This document shows positions 8,701 to 17,037 of a stretch of DNA of 64,000 bases, piece after piece. The position numbers were made by a program, and so were the translations under genes. The notes beneath the pieces are model-generated. The model worked only from the letters and a program-made list of their open reading frames with translations. It made no database searches and was not told where the DNA came from. How positions within the stretch are numbered: position 1 is the stretch's first letter; each line of letters starts with the position of its first letter. The DNA lies in the NCBI GenBank assembly GCA_902825775.1, contig CADECF010000009.1, positions 115,310 through 179,309 of the forward strand. The letters are read 5' to 3'. This stretch comes from an uncultured Lysobacteraceae bacterium. GTDB taxonomy: Bacteria > Pseudomonadota > Gammaproteobacteria > Xanthomonadales > Xanthomonadaceae.

Positions 8701-9576
8701 CTGCCGGCGCGTGGCCATCGAACGCATGTAGACGCGGTGGCTGCGCAGCGAGTTCATGCGGATGCGGTCGCCCAGCAGCGCGCCGCCGGTACGGCGGCGG
8801 GTGGGGTCGACCGAGATCACGGCGATGCGCATCTGCGGGAAATTGGCGAGGAAGCGGTTCAACAATTCGTCGGTGACCGACGATTTGCCGGCGCCGCCGG
8901 TGCCGGTGATGCCGACGACAGGGGTCTTGCCCGCGGCCAACTGCCATTGCTTGCGCAGCTTGGAGAGTTCGCTTTCGGAATAAATGCCGTCTTCGAGTGC
9001 CGACAGCACTTTACCGATCGCGATTTCGTCCTGCAGGGCGGACCCCGATCCGCCTTCTGCACGCGAGAGGGGATTTTCGATGTCTGGCGGAAGGCGGGTC
9101 AGGACCCGCCCTACGCTATCGCGGGATTTCGACGCGCGCGCGACCACATCCTCGATCATTTCCACCAAACCCATCTTCATGCCGTCGTTGGGGTGGTAGA
9201 TGCGTTCGACGCCGTAGTCTTCGAGTTCGCGGATCTCTTCGGGGGTGATCGTGCCGCCGCCGCCGCCGAATACGCGGATGTGCGGGGCGCCGCGCTCTTT
9301 GAGCATGTCGACCATGTACTTGAAGTACTCGACGTGGCCGCCCTGATAGCTGGACAGCGCGATGGCATCGGCGTCTTCCTGCAGCGCGGCGCGGACCACG
9401 TCTTCCACCGAGCGGTTGTGGCCCAGGTGGATGACTTCGGCGCCCTGGCCCTGGATCAGGCGGCGCATGATGTTGATCGCGGCGTCGTGGCCGTCGAACA
9501 GGCTGGCGGCGGTGACGAAGCGCAGCGGCGCGGTGTCGGCCTGGGTCTCGGGGATGCTCTGGGCAGGCGTGCTCAT
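5794..9576 (-). CDS. icmF: fused isobutyryl-CoA mutase (IcmF)
   Basis: 1260 residues, adenosylcobalamin-dependent interconversion of isobutyryl- and n-butyryl-CoA. Order: B12-binding domain ~17-150 (DGHDAAI holds the DxH cobalamin ligand motif), MeaI-type G-protein chaperone ~215-435 (GTGGAGKSS Walker A; NKYD base motif), linker, TIM-barrel mutase ~640 onward with a helical C-terminus. The substrate loop reads YPYRR...[10 protein letters not shown], with Phe where methylmalonyl-CoA mutases have Tyr, which supports IcmF over methylmalonyl-CoA mutase. Known IcmF proteins are about 1,090 residues. The surplus lies largely in three linker insertions encoded by palindromic repeats (residues ~155-180, 438-466, 551-585). 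It fits the valine/leucine catabolic theme of genes at 15781-18195. Start ATG 9576. No cobalamin riboswitch recognised upstream. Confidence 0.92.
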   Translation of the reverse strand: MSTPAQSIPETQADTAPLRFVTAASLFDGHDAAINIMRRLIQGQGAEVIHLGHNRSVEDVVRAALQEDADAIALSSYQGGHVEYFKYMVDMLKERGAPHIRVFGGGGGTITPEEIRELEDYGVERIYHPNDGMKMGLVEMIEDVVARASKSRDSVGRVLTRLPPDIENPLSRAEGGSGSALQDEIAIGKVLSALEDGIYSESELSKLRKQWQLAAGKTPVVGITGTGGAGKSSVTDELLNRFLANFPQMRIAVISVDPTRRRTGGALLGDRIRMNSLRSHRVYMRSMATRRQNVATNAVLKDCIAFLKGLGYDLVIVETAGIGQSDSEIVDLVDFPMYVMTSDYGAASQLEKIDMIDYAELIVLNKYDKRGAEDALRDIRKQWKRNRVAFKTKDEDVPVYPTIASQFNDPGISWMFANLCRLLREKLHLGFAAAGTAVVGAASAASSSAHGGLQDQKLAVEAAPTKSQARVDWHPHIDTTLKEPRATVLIPGARVRYLAEIAEQGRAINAGIDKQAEAADRAQSYWQSLQDIGDDKLPKQLDLYSVDALHPSPSVRGTEGEGSAASGAAGAPNPHPNPSPEGRGAQAPDRSLLTLRQRYNDAIQSLTSESLKLLREWPQRLKSITDEVTEYEVRGKKIRVENYRESLSHQKIPKIAAPTYKSWGELLVFLQKENLPGSYPYTGGVYPYRRAGEDPIRMFAGEGTPERTNRRFHYLSVGQPAARLSTAFDSVTLYGEDPAPRPDIYGKIGNSGVNIPTLDDMKKLYSGFDLCAPTTSVSMTINGPAPIILAMFMNTAVDQQVEKYLKADPKRWADAEKKIAKLFEGRQRPQYHGELPPTNDGLGLGLLGLSGDQLVDADTYARIKAETLASVRGTVQADILKEDQAQNTCIFSTEFALRMMGDIQQYFVDQKVRNFYSVSISGYHIAEAGANPISQLAFTLSNGFTIVEYYLARGMKIDDFAPNLSFFFSNGMDPEYTVIGRVARRIWARAMRERYGADARSQMMKYHIQTSGRSLHAQEIQFNDIRTTLQALYALFDNCNSLHTNAYDEAITTPTEESVRRAVAIQMIINKELGLNFNENPWQGSFAVEYLTDIVEEAVYKEFEAISERGGVLGAMDTMYQRGKIQEESMYYEHKKHDGSLPLVGVNTFLPKEHGGEIATEIELIRSTEGEKGQQIENVANWQASRNALAPKGETSHAHLADADEETTFIHDGHGLAYLQNTARNRQNVFSALMEAVKTHSLGQISHALYDVGGEYRRNM
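7824..7926. repeat. R5 palindrome inside icmF
   Basis: CCCTCTCCCCTCGGGAGAGG and a second arm ending in GGAGGGAGAGGG enclose GGGTGAGGGTTCGG / CCGAACCCTCACCC. This is the same family as 31255-31380 and 52259-52312. It is in frame and encodes residues ~551-585 of IcmF ([17 protein letters not shown]... and [11 protein letters not shown]). Confidence 0.85.
8181..8264. repeat. R2 palindrome inside icmF
   Basis: TTGTGGGAGCGGCTTCAACC and GGCTGAAGCCGCTCCCACAA form the ends. The family is the same as the intergenic copies at 10138-10315, 21670-21770 and 25508-25597. In frame it encodes about 28 residues ([16 protein letters not shown]...) in the linker after the G domain. Confidence 0.9.
9037..9114. 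repeat. R8 palindrome inside icmF
   Basis: GGCGGACCCCGATCCGCC and GGCGGGTCAGGACCCGCCCTAC form two stems. It encodes residues ~155-180 of IcmF, between the B12 and G domains. No second copy is seen in this window, but the arrangement is that of the other palindromes. Confidence 0.7.
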
Positions 9577-9645
9577 GGCGCGGCTCTATACGGAATTTGC
9601 GATGGACGTATTGTAGCGCCTTTGGTTTTTGGGCCCTTTGGAAGA

Positions 9646-9691
9646 GCAAATCCCCCTCGGCCCCCTTTTTCAAAGGGGGAAGAACAGCCCG
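9646..9691. repeat. R3 palindromic element, short copy
   Basis: GCAAATCCCCCTCGG followed by the stem CCCCCTTTTT-CAAAGGGGG. Related copies lie at 16884-17003, 61743-61858 and 63978-64000. It sits between divergent icmF and the YXWGXW gene. Confidence 0.85.
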
Positions 9692-9799
9692 GGCTTGCCG
9701 GGGGCTGAACCGCAGTCGGGACAGCCGTCAACAGACTGCCAAGGCCCGCGTTGTGAGCGATGACGGTGGTGATCCGTCGAACCACAACGGAGTCCTGTT

Positions 9800-10123
9800 A
9801 TGAACCTGCGTCCCCTCCTCCTTGCCGCGGCGATCGCTGCGGTCCCGTTGACGGCCCTGCATTCCGCGCCTGCGCAGGCGCGCGGCTACGTCAGCATCAA
9901 TGTGGGCATCGCGCCTCCGCCGCCGCGCTACGAGCGCGTGGCGGTGCGGCCCGGTTACGTCTGGGCGCCGGGTTACTGGCGCTGGAATGGCCGTCGCCAT
10001 GTTTGGATCGGCGGTTATTACGTGCCTGCGCGGCGCGGTTATGCGTATGTGCCGGCGCGCTGGCAGCCGTATCGGCATCACTGGCGCTTCCGCGATGGGT
10101 ATTGGGTAGTGCGGCGCCGCTGA
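9800..10123 (+). CDS. YXWGXW repeat-containing exported protein
   Basis: 107 residues with a clear signal peptide (MNLRPLLLAAAIAAVPLTALHSAPAQA, cleavage after AQA). The mature part is Arg/Tyr/Trp-rich with repeated motifs of the YXWGXW type: RPGYVWAPGYWRWNGRRHVW, IGGYYVPARRGYAYVPARW. These periplasmic or surface proteins are frequent in Proteobacteria and have no assigned activity. The first ATG after an adequate purine-rich stretch (GGAG at 9790-9793) is used. It is divergent from icmF and is followed immediately by a cluster of R2 palindromes. Confidence 0.85.
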   Translation: MNLRPLLLAAAIAAVPLTALHSAPAQARGYVSINVGIAPPPPRYERVAVRPGYVWAPGYWRWNGRRHVWIGGYYVPARRGYAYVPARWQPYRHHWRFRDGYWVVRRR

Positions 10124-10137
10124 CGGATGCGGGCTGT

Positions 10138-10315
10138 CTGTGGGAGCGGCTTTTTTGTGGGAGCGGCCTTTGTGGGAGCGGCTTTAGCCGCGAGCTTTTT
10201 TGGTAACAGCGAAGAAAGGTCAAGAGCTCGCGGCTAAAGCCGCTCCCACAAAGGCCGCTCCCACAAGAGCCGCTTTCACAAGAGCCGCTTCCACACAGTC
10301 GCTCCCACAAAAGCC
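10138..10315. repeat. compound R2 palindrome cluster
   Basis: Several partial GTGGGAGCGGC units on the left and their complements (GCCGCTCCCAC) on the right enclose a full R2 core (GCTTTAGCCGCGAGC ... GAGCTCGCGGCTAAAGC). The repeated half-units suggest successive insertion or slippage. It separates convergent genes and should form a long stem on either RNA. Confidence 0.9.
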
Positions 10316-10318
10316 ACG

Positions 10319-12388
10319 CTAGAGATCCAAAGCGTTGCAGAGCAGCCGACGGCGTTCTTCCAATCCCGCTTCCGAACGGTTGATATCGAAACTCACCGGC
10401 GCGCTGCGCTTGCCCAGGATGCGGGCGATGGTGGCTTCCAGCGTGGCGCGGTCGTCGTCGAAACCGCCGTGCGCGGTCGCGTTGGCGCTATCGGGCGACG
10501 GCGTGGGCGTAGGCGATTGCACCCAGCCCAGACGGCCGTCGCGGATCAGTTTCTGCACGCGTTCGTAGCCGTAGGCCTGGTCGGCCGGCGTCTTGGCTTC
10601 GATGAAGCGCGCCATCCCCGCCAACGGCGTGCCCTGGCTCAGCCGGCGATCGATCCAGCTGCGCGCCTGCGCTTCGAACGCATGCGCGATCAGGTACAAA
10701 AGCGACTTGTGGTAGATGCCGGCGCAGTGGTCGTCGTTCTCGGCCTTGTCGGTCAGCGTGAACAGGCACGCGCGGTCGACGGCTTTGGATTCGATCGCCG
10801 GCACGTACGCCATCAGGAACATATCCATCGTGACGGCCGGCGCCCACAGGTTGACGCTTTCGATCTTGCCGCCCAGTCCCGACATGCCGTGCGCCGGGCC
10901 GCCGATGATCCGGCCCGGCCGCGTCAGCAATTGCAGCAACGGCGCCATCAGAACGCTGCCGCCGCTATGCGCGGCGATGTGCAATTCCACCGACGGATCT
11001 TCCTGCTGCCATTCGTGCAATAGCCGCGCCACCTGCGCGGCGCCGCCGGCTTCCTGCACGCCGGTTTCGGTGCGGACGACCGCGGTGGTGGCGAGGATCG
11101 CGTTCTCTTTCATCTCGTCCCACAGCGCCTTGCCGCCGAGGGCGCGCGCGAGCGGCTCGAGCGTGTCGTCGAGTCGATCCAACAGAAGATCCTTGGCTTT
11201 GTCGAGCAGGCCTTCGCTGCGCGGCTTGGCGACGTCGCGCAGGATGTTGCCCAGCGTGCTCCAGAAATCGGTCTTCCAGACGAAGCACAGCGGATAGATT
11301 TCCTCTTTCAGCATCGCTTCGCGGTAATCGGCGACGCGCTGGATCGCGGCCTGTTCCGGGACGAGGCCGCCGTGCGCGTACAGCAGCACGCGTTTTTTCT
11401 TCCAATCGCGCATGGTTTCGCGCATGTCCTTGCGGATGATGTTGCGCGCGTCGTCGACGGTGGTGCCGAAACGGCCGCTGTCGCGCAGTTGGCCGTTGTT
11501 GCCCAGGCTGATCACGTGCGGGCGCAGATCCGCCTGCGCGTAACCGGTGGATTGCCGCGCCAACGCGGAATTGCTGACCGCTGCGGCCTGCGCGCGGCGC
11601 AGGTGCACCGGTACCGCCAACCGCGCGACCCAGACGTCGGTGCCGCGCTGCAGCCATTCGTCGTAACTGACGTGGCCAAAGCCGCCTCGGCCCCAATCCT
11701 TGCCCCAGGAATTCTGGAACCAGAAGCCGTCGCTGTCGTAGCCGACGATGGCGAAGGCGTGGAAGCCGATCTCTTCCTGTTCGCTCCACGCCATCGCGCC
11801 GCTCTTGGGCGGATCCAGCCAACCTTCGTGCGCGCCGCACGAGGCGTACAGCACGCCGACTTCGGCGAAGGCCGCGTGCATCGCCACCAGATCCTTGTGG
11901 TTGACGCGCAGATAGGCGCCGAGCGGATTGCGCAACGCATCGCGGGCGCGCGCCTCGGTGTACGGCTCCATCCGTAGGCCGGGCTTGTACGGCCAGATGC
12001 GTTCGGAGCACACGCCGTGGCGGTGCCAGCCCTTCATCGCGCCGCGGCAGCTGGAACCGGAATAGCTCTCGCCGTGCCATTCGTCGTAGCGCCGCGCCAT
12101 GTCGTAGAACATGCGCGTGCTGACCAGGGTGCGATTGGCGCCGGAACCACGGGTGCGCAGCAGGGTGTGCGCGACGGTGGCCAGACCGAAGGCGGTGCAG
12201 GCGCCCTCCTCGCCCTGGTCCAGCACCGGCACGTTCAGGCGCAGGTGGCGCGACAGCGGCACCGATTCGGGCACGTCGACCAGGGTCGGTTCGAACATGC
12301 GGTCGCGGAAGTCGGCGGTGTCCGGGCGGGCGTCGAACAGACGGGCGTTGGCGGCGGGGGTGCGGGGGGATTTTTTGCGGGTGGCCAT
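10319..12388 (-). CDS. papain-like (C1) cysteine protease fused to an alpha/beta-hydrolase-like domain
   Basis: 689 residues. The N-terminal half is a C1 peptidase: oxyanion Q58 and nucleophile C64 in LDQGEEGACTAFG, catalytic H210 in GFHAFAIVGYD, and N226 in FQNSWGKDWG. There is no signal peptide, and the peptidase core begins within 60 residues, so there is little room for a classical inhibitory prodomain. From ~330 a second domain shows VLLYAHGGLV, and a lipase-type elbow HSGGS with S475, as in alpha/beta hydrolases. The combination may be a toxin-like or intracellular processing enzyme; the substrate is unknown. Start ATG 12388. The stop abuts the R2 cluster. The gene stands alone. Confidence 0.82.
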   Translation of the reverse strand: MATRKKSPRTPAANARLFDARPDTADFRDRMFEPTLVDVPESVPLSRHLRLNVPVLDQGEEGACTAFGLATVAHTLLRTRGSGANRTLVSTRMFYDMARRYDEWHGESYSGSSCRGAMKGWHRHGVCSERIWPYKPGLRMEPYTEARARDALRNPLGAYLRVNHKDLVAMHAAFAEVGVLYASCGAHEGWLDPPKSGAMAWSEQEEIGFHAFAIVGYDSDGFWFQNSWGKDWGRGGFGHVSYDEWLQRGTDVWVARLAVPVHLRRAQAAAVSNSALARQSTGYAQADLRPHVISLGNNGQLRDSGRFGTTVDDARNIIRKDMRETMRDWKKKRVLLYAHGGLVPEQAAIQRVADYREAMLKEEIYPLCFVWKTDFWSTLGNILRDVAKPRSEGLLDKAKDLLLDRLDDTLEPLARALGGKALWDEMKENAILATTAVVRTETGVQEAGGAAQVARLLHEWQQEDPSVELHIAAHSGGSVLMAPLLQLLTRPGRIIGGPAHGMSGLGGKIESVNLWAPAVTMDMFLMAYVPAIESKAVDRACLFTLTDKAENDDHCAGIYHKSLLYLIAHAFEAQARSWIDRRLSQGTPLAGMARFIEAKTPADQAYGYERVQKLIRDGRLGWVQSPTPTPSPDSANATAHGGFDDDRATLEATIARILGKRSAPVSFDINRSEAGLEERRRLLCNALDL

Positions 12389-12800
12389 CCTGGTTTCCTC
12401 TTGGGCGGATTCTCAGCTCCGCTTTTGTTTGGACCTTAACGCTTTAGTTTTTAAAGCCGTCATTCCCGCGAAGGCGGGACTGTGGAGGCAGGGATGCCGG
12501 AACGAACATTTGCGGAGCAAATGGCCCGAAGGGCAGGCCGCAGGAGCGGCCTGTCATCCAGTGACTTTCGCTCCTCCAGACAGCGACGACGCGACCTGCC
12601 ATCCCGCGTGCCCTCACCCAACCCTCTCCCGCGAGCGGAAAGGGCTTCACCTGCAAGCGGGCTTAGGCCTCCGCGTCCAAGCCATCGTACGAAACCCCCG
12701 TCTCTCAAACCGCGACTGGCTTCGCGCTAAGCTTGTGGCCGCGCTCGGCGCGCCCGATACTCCACCGTATCGGCTGCATCACGGACTTGGGGAAGCCCGA
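12389..12800. other. 412-base gene-free stretch holding R4 and R5 repeats
   Basis: Between divergent genes. 12456-12577 is an R4 element (GTCATTCCCGCGAAGGCGGGA at the left, CATCCAGTGACTTT near the right end), and 12611-12647 is a partial R5 element. The remainder shows no credible coding potential; short frames here only read through the repeats. Promoters for the two flanking genes should lie here, but I could not place them. Confidence 0.7.
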
Positions 12801-14375
12801 ATGACGCGCGTCAAACGCATCCTGGCCTGGGGCGCTTTCGCGCTTGTCCTGATGATGATCAGCGGGATTTTCCTGGCCGATCATCTGACCCCGCCCGCTA
12901 CCGGCAAACCCAGCACGGCGCTGCCGCTGCGGGCCACGCAAACCGAACTCGACCGCGAACTGGTGCCGCTGCTGGCGCGCCACCCCGGCCAGACCGGGGC
13001 GCTGATGCTGCCCGAGGGCCTGGATGCGTTCGCCGCACGTGCGATGTCCGCCCGGCGCGCCGGCCGCAGCCTGGACCTGCAGTACTACATCTGGCACGAC
13101 GACCTCACCGGCCGCCTGCTCGGCCGCGAGGCCTACCTGGCGGCGCAGCGCGGCGTGCGCGTGCGCATGCTGATCGACGACATGAACGCCGAGGGCCTGG
13201 ACTCCAAGCTACTCGCGCTCGACCAGCACCCGAACATCGAGATCCGCGTCTACAACCCGTTCCGCAACCGCAAAGGGCTGTGGCGATTGCTAGAACTGGC
13301 GCAACGCGTATTCAGCGTCAACCACCGCATGCACAACAAGGCCTGGATCGCCGATGGCCGCGTCGCCGTCGTCGGCGGGCGCAATATCGGCGAAGAATAT
13401 TTCGATGCCGCGGTGGAAGTGAATTTCCGCGACCTGGATCTGCTGCTGTTCGGACCGGCGGTGGGCGAAGCCAGCGAGATCTTCGACCGGTACTGGAACA
13501 GCGAAGCCGCGGTGCCGCTGGCCGCTTTGGCGCGCAAATATCCGCGCGAGCTGGCATCGCTGATCGTCGACGCGCGCCGCGAGGCCGCCAGCGCGCCTGC
13601 GCAACGTTATCTGAGCAGGGTCGAGGCCTCCAGCAAGGTGCGCCACTACTTGTCGCAGACGCTGAAGCCGTTCTGGAGCGATCGCATCCACGTGGTCGCC
13701 GATCCGCCGCTGAAATGGAAGGACGACGACCGCAAGGACTGGCTATCCACGCGGATCAACGAGGAGCTGGGCGATGCGCGCCGCAAGGCCATGGTGATTT
13801 CGCCCTACTTCGTGCCCGGGCCCGGCGTGACCGCCGACTTCATCCAGCTGGCGCGGCACGGCGTCGACATCGGTGTGATCACCAACTCGTTGGCGGCGAA
13901 CGACGTGTTCGCCGTGCACGGCGGCTACAGCAAGTATCGCGGGGACCTGCTGCGCGGCGGCGTTCGCCTCTACGAAATACGCGCGCAGGCGCGCACCGGC
14001 GAAACCGGCGGCGCCGGCAGCGGCAGCATGTTCGGCAGCAGCGGCGCCAGTCTGCACACCAAGGCGTTCGTGGTGGACGACGAGCGCGGCTTCGTCGGCT
14101 CGTTCAATCTCGATCCGCGTTCGATCGACCTCAACACCGAGATGGGCGTGATCTTCGAAGACGCCGGACTGGCGGTCGCGCTGCGCAACGAATACCTGCG
14201 CCTGGCTTCGCCGGAACTGAGCTACTGGGTATTCCTCAACGGCGAAGGCGACCTGCGCTGGCTAGACCGCGCGCACAAGCCGCCGCTGCTGCTGGATCGC
14301 GAGCCGGACACCACCGCCGGCAAGCGCGCGCTGACGCGCGCGATCGGCTGGCTGCCGATCGAATCGCAATTGTGA
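12801..14375 (+). CDS. phospholipase D-like / cardiolipin synthase-family protein
   Basis: 524 residues. An N-terminal membrane anchor (residues 7-26, hydrophobic) precedes two PLD domains. HKD motif 1 is H178-N-K180 with D185 (NHRMHNKAWIAD). HKD motif 2 is H419-T-K421 with D426 (SLHTKAFVVDD), followed by GSFNLDPRS. These are the catalytic residues of phosphatidyltransferases and phospholipases D. The family includes cardiolipin synthases and the YmdC/ClsC group, which this resembles. An open frame extends upstream, but ATG 12801 has GGGGA 8 bases before it and gives the expected anchor. The next gene begins at or across its stop, so the two are likely co-translated. Confidence 0.88.
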   Translation: MTRVKRILAWGAFALVLMMISGIFLADHLTPPATGKPSTALPLRATQTELDRELVPLLARHPGQTGALMLPEGLDAFAARAMSARRAGRSLDLQYYIWHDDLTGRLLGREAYLAAQRGVRVRMLIDDMNAEGLDSKLLALDQHPNIEIRVYNPFRNRKGLWRLLELAQRVFSVNHRMHNKAWIADGRVAVVGGRNIGEEYFDAAVEVNFRDLDLLLFGPAVGEASEIFDRYWNSEAAVPLAALARKYPRELASLIVDARREAASAPAQRYLSRVEASSKVRHYLSQTLKPFWSDRIHVVADPPLKWKDDDRKDWLSTRINEELGDARRKAMVISPYFVPGPGVTADFIQLARHGVDIGVITNSLAANDVFAVHGGYSKYRGDLLRGGVRLYEIRAQARTGETGGAGSGSMFGSSGASLHTKAFVVDDERGFVGSFNLDPRSIDLNTEMGVIFEDAGLAVALRNEYLRLASPELSYWVFLNGEGDLRWLDRAHKPPLLLDREPDTTAGKRALTRAIGWLPIESQL

Positions 14376-14383
14376 GCGCCGCG

Positions 14384-15586
14384 ATGACGCCGGCCGCCGA
14401 TCACGAACTGGCCGGATTGCGCGCCGCCATCGACGGCGGCGATCCGGAGGCGATGTACCGCGTCGCCACCGCATTGGCCGCCAAAGGCGACGCCGAGCAG
14501 GCGTTCGCGCTGCATAAGCGCGCCGCGATCGAAGGCCATGCCTTGGCGCAGATCGCAGCGGCGCGGATGCTGCTGCAGGGCAACGGTTGCCTCACCGATC
14601 CGCGCACGGCCGTGTATTGGCTGCGTCGCGCCGAAGCGGCGGGACAGGCCGAAGCCAGCTACTACCTGGCCTTCGTATCGCTGGGCGGCGTGGCGATGCC
14701 GCGCGACGGACGCATCAACGAGCGCGTGCTGAGCGCGGTGCAAGGCGAGTACCCGCTCGCCTTGCGCGCGGCGGCGATCCATTTCGGGCGCAAGCGGCAC
14801 GAAGTGGACCAGAGTTCGTGCGTGCGCCTGCTCGATCGCGCGGCCAGTTTCGGCGATGTGATTTCCGCGCAACTGCTGGCCGAACGGCTCGCGCGCGGCG
14901 AAGGCTGCAGCCTGCAAGCCGAAGCGGCGCGGCGCATCGCGCGGCGGCTGGCGGAACTGGGCGTATCCGGATTGCCCGACATCGCGGTGACTCTCCCAGA
15001 ACCGCCGGCCGAAGGCCATGCCAAGGCGCCGCCGCCGGGCACCATCGCGCTCGAGGACAACCTGCACGCCGCACCGGCGCAATCGCTGTCGTCCGAGCCG
15101 CGGGTGATGCAGATCGACGGCCTGTTGTCCGCGGACGAATGCCGCCTGCTGATCGCCAGTGCGCCGCATCGCGCGAAGTCGCCGGTATCGCAGGACATCG
15201 ACATCGGCTATGAGGATCTGGCGCTGCGCCTGGTGGAATTGCGCATGGCGCGTTCGGCGCGCATGGAACTGGCGCAGGCCGAACCCCTGCTGCTGTCGCG
15301 CTTCGATGCCGGGCAGCCCTACCTGCCGCGCGAACCCGCGGAGAAACGCGGCGATGCCGCCGCGCGCGCCGGCGAACGCATCCGCACCATCCATGTTTTC
15401 CTGAACGAAGTGCGCGGCGGCGGCGGGATCGTATTCGACGCCAGCGGCCCGATCGCGGCCGCAGCGGGCCGCGCTGTGATCGTCGACGGCATCGAACCCG
15501 AAGCGACGCCCGAACGCATCGTCCGCAGCGGACCCAAATGGCTGGCCACACTGCGCTTCCGCCACCGCCGCTACCGCGACGCCTGA
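14384..15586 (+). CDS. Sel1-repeat protein with a degenerate prolyl 4-hydroxylase-like domain
   Basis: 400 residues from ATG 14384. GTG 14372, overlapping the upstream stop as GTGA, is an alternative. Residues ~15-175 form Sel1/TPR-like helical repeats (GDPEAMYRVATALAAKGDAE; AQIAAARMLLQGNG; AEASYYLAFVSLGG). The C-terminal ~170 residues follow the 2OG-Fe(II) prolyl-hydroxylase pattern (RIRTIHVFLNEVRGGGGIVFDASG, then SGPKWLATLRFRHR). However, the iron-binding HxD is replaced (YLPREP) and the distal His before SGPKW is absent (RIVRSGPKW). The domain is therefore probably catalytically dead and used for binding. Pairing with the PLD enzyme suggests a shared envelope role; this is inference. Confidence 0.75.
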   Translation: MTPAADHELAGLRAAIDGGDPEAMYRVATALAAKGDAEQAFALHKRAAIEGHALAQIAAARMLLQGNGCLTDPRTAVYWLRRAEAAGQAEASYYLAFVSLGGVAMPRDGRINERVLSAVQGEYPLALRAAAIHFGRKRHEVDQSSCVRLLDRAASFGDVISAQLLAERLARGEGCSLQAEAARRIARRLAELGVSGLPDIAVTLPEPPAEGHAKAPPPGTIALEDNLHAAPAQSLSSEPRVMQIDGLLSADECRLLIASAPHRAKSPVSQDIDIGYEDLALRLVELRMARSARMELAQAEPLLLSRFDAGQPYLPREPAEKRGDAAARAGERIRTIHVFLNEVRGGGGIVFDASGPIAAAAGRAVIVDGIEPEATPERIVRSGPKWLATLRFRHRRYRDA

Positions 15587-15780
15587 ACCCGCAAAACCCA
15601 TCCGCCTGCGTATGCCGGCTTTTTTGCGGCTTTTAGGGCCGGAACTGCTTAGAATATCGCGCCTGCATCGTCCTGGTCGCGCATTCCTTTCGCCAGGAAA
15701 CGCAGGCATTTCAATATCTTATTCCACCTTCTTAACATCCCGCACGACGCGCGATTTGCCGTGTGCGCTCGGAGTTCACG

Positions 15781-16881
15781 ATGATTTTCGAAACCCTCGA
15801 CACCTTCGGCCATGAGCAGGTCGTTTTCTGCCACAACAAGGACGCCGGCCTGAAGGCCATCATCGCGATCCACAACACGGTGCTGGGCCCCGCACTGGGC
15901 GGCACGCGCATGTGGCCGTACAAAACCGAGGGCGATGCGCTCAACGACGTGCTGCGCCTGAGCCGCGGCATGACCTATAAGAACGCGGTCGCGGGTTTGA
16001 ACATCGGCGGCGGCAAGGCCGTGATCATCGGCGATCCGGCCACCGACAAGTCCGAGGCGCTGTTCCGCGCGTTCGGCCAGTTCGTCGAATCGCTGGGCGG
16101 GCGCTACATCACCGCCGAAGACGTCGGCATCGACGTCAACGACATGGAATACGTGTACCGCGAAACCGAATACGTCACCGGCGTGCATCAGGTGCACGGC
16201 GGTTCCGGCGATCCGTCGCCGTTCACCGCGTACGGCACGCTGCAGGGCCTGATGGCCACGTTGAACAAGAAGTACGGCGACGAGGAAGTCGGCAAGTATT
16301 CCTACGCCGTGCAGGGCCTGGGCCACGTCGGCATGGAGTACGTGAAGCTGCTGAAGGAACGCGGCGCCAAGATCTTCGTCACCGACATCAACAAGGGCCT
16401 GGTCGACAAGGCCGTCAGCGAATACGGCGCAGAAGCGGTGGGCCTGGACGAGATCTACGACGTCAATTGCGATGTCTATTCGCCGTGCGCGCTCGGCGGC
16501 ACCGTCAACGAACAGACCCTGCCCCGCCTGAAGGCGAAAATCATCTGCGGCGCGGCCAACAACCAGCTGGCCAACAACGCGATCGGCGACGAAGTGGTCC
16601 GGCGCGGCATCCTGTACGCGCCCGACTACGCGGTCAACGCCGGCGGCGTGATGAACGTGGCGCTGGAGCTGGACGGCTACAACCGCGAACGCGCGATGCG
16701 CATGATGCGCACCATCTACCACAACCTGGCGCGCATCTACGAAATCTCCGAGCGCGACGGCATCCCGACCTACCAGGCCGCCGACCGCTTGGCCGAAGAG
16801 CGCATCAACACCATCGGCAAGCTCAAGCTGCCGCTGGGCCGCGCGGCGCCCCGTTTCCAGGGCCGTATCCGCGGGCATTAA
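15781..16881 (+). CDS. ldh: leucine (branched-chain amino acid) dehydrogenase
   Basis: 366 residues, NAD-dependent oxidative deamination of leucine, valine and isoleucine to 2-oxo acids. The catalytic and substrate lysines are K67 (MTYKNAVAG) and K79 (GGGKAVIIGDP). The Rossmann motif is GLGHVGMEYV, followed by VTDIN, whose acidic end favours NAD. Length and landmarks match leucine dehydrogenases (about 365 residues) rather than glutamate dehydrogenases. Start ATG 15781 with GGAG at 15771-15774. The next gene on the same strand is isovaleryl-CoA dehydrogenase, so the two form the entry and a later step of leucine breakdown, separated only by an R3 repeat. Confidence 0.93.
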   Translation: MIFETLDTFGHEQVVFCHNKDAGLKAIIAIHNTVLGPALGGTRMWPYKTEGDALNDVLRLSRGMTYKNAVAGLNIGGGKAVIIGDPATDKSEALFRAFGQFVESLGGRYITAEDVGIDVNDMEYVYRETEYVTGVHQVHGGSGDPSPFTAYGTLQGLMATLNKKYGDEEVGKYSYAVQGLGHVGMEYVKLLKERGAKIFVTDINKGLVDKAVSEYGAEAVGLDEIYDVNCDVYSPCALGGTVNEQTLPRLKAKIICGAANNQLANNAIGDEVVRRGILYAPDYAVNAGGVMNVALELDGYNRERAMRMMRTIYHNLARIYEISERDGIPTYQAADRLAEERINTIGKLKLPLGRAAPRFQGRIRGH

Positions 16882-16883
16882 GG

Positions 16884-17003
16884 CTGTACCTCCCCCATTG
16901 AAAAAGGGGGATCGAGAGGGATTTGCTGTTGATGTTGTTTTTGCTTTAAAAGCTTTGAAAGCAAATCCCCCCTGCCCCCCTTTTTCAAAGGGGGGAACAG
17001 CAA
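16884..17003. repeat. R3 palindromic element, full copy
   Basis: Ends GCTGTACCTCCCCCATTG and CAAAGGGGGGAACAGC pair. Inner arms AGGGATTTGCT and AGCAAATCCCC also pair. It fills the gap between leucine dehydrogenase and isovaleryl-CoA dehydrogenase and could attenuate read-through. Confidence 0.88.
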
Positions 17004-17037
17004 GGCGACGTTTCCCACTTCTTCGATCTGGACTGAC

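Noticed and set aside
5794-9576. Methylmalonyl-CoA mutase
   Set aside because: Domain order (B12, G domain, mutase in one chain) and the Phe in RMFAGEG fit IcmF, not methylmalonyl-CoA mutase.
9577-9799. Cobalamin riboswitch before icmF
   Set aside because: The gap holds an R3 repeat and a TACAAT box but nothing resembling the B12-box; not supported.
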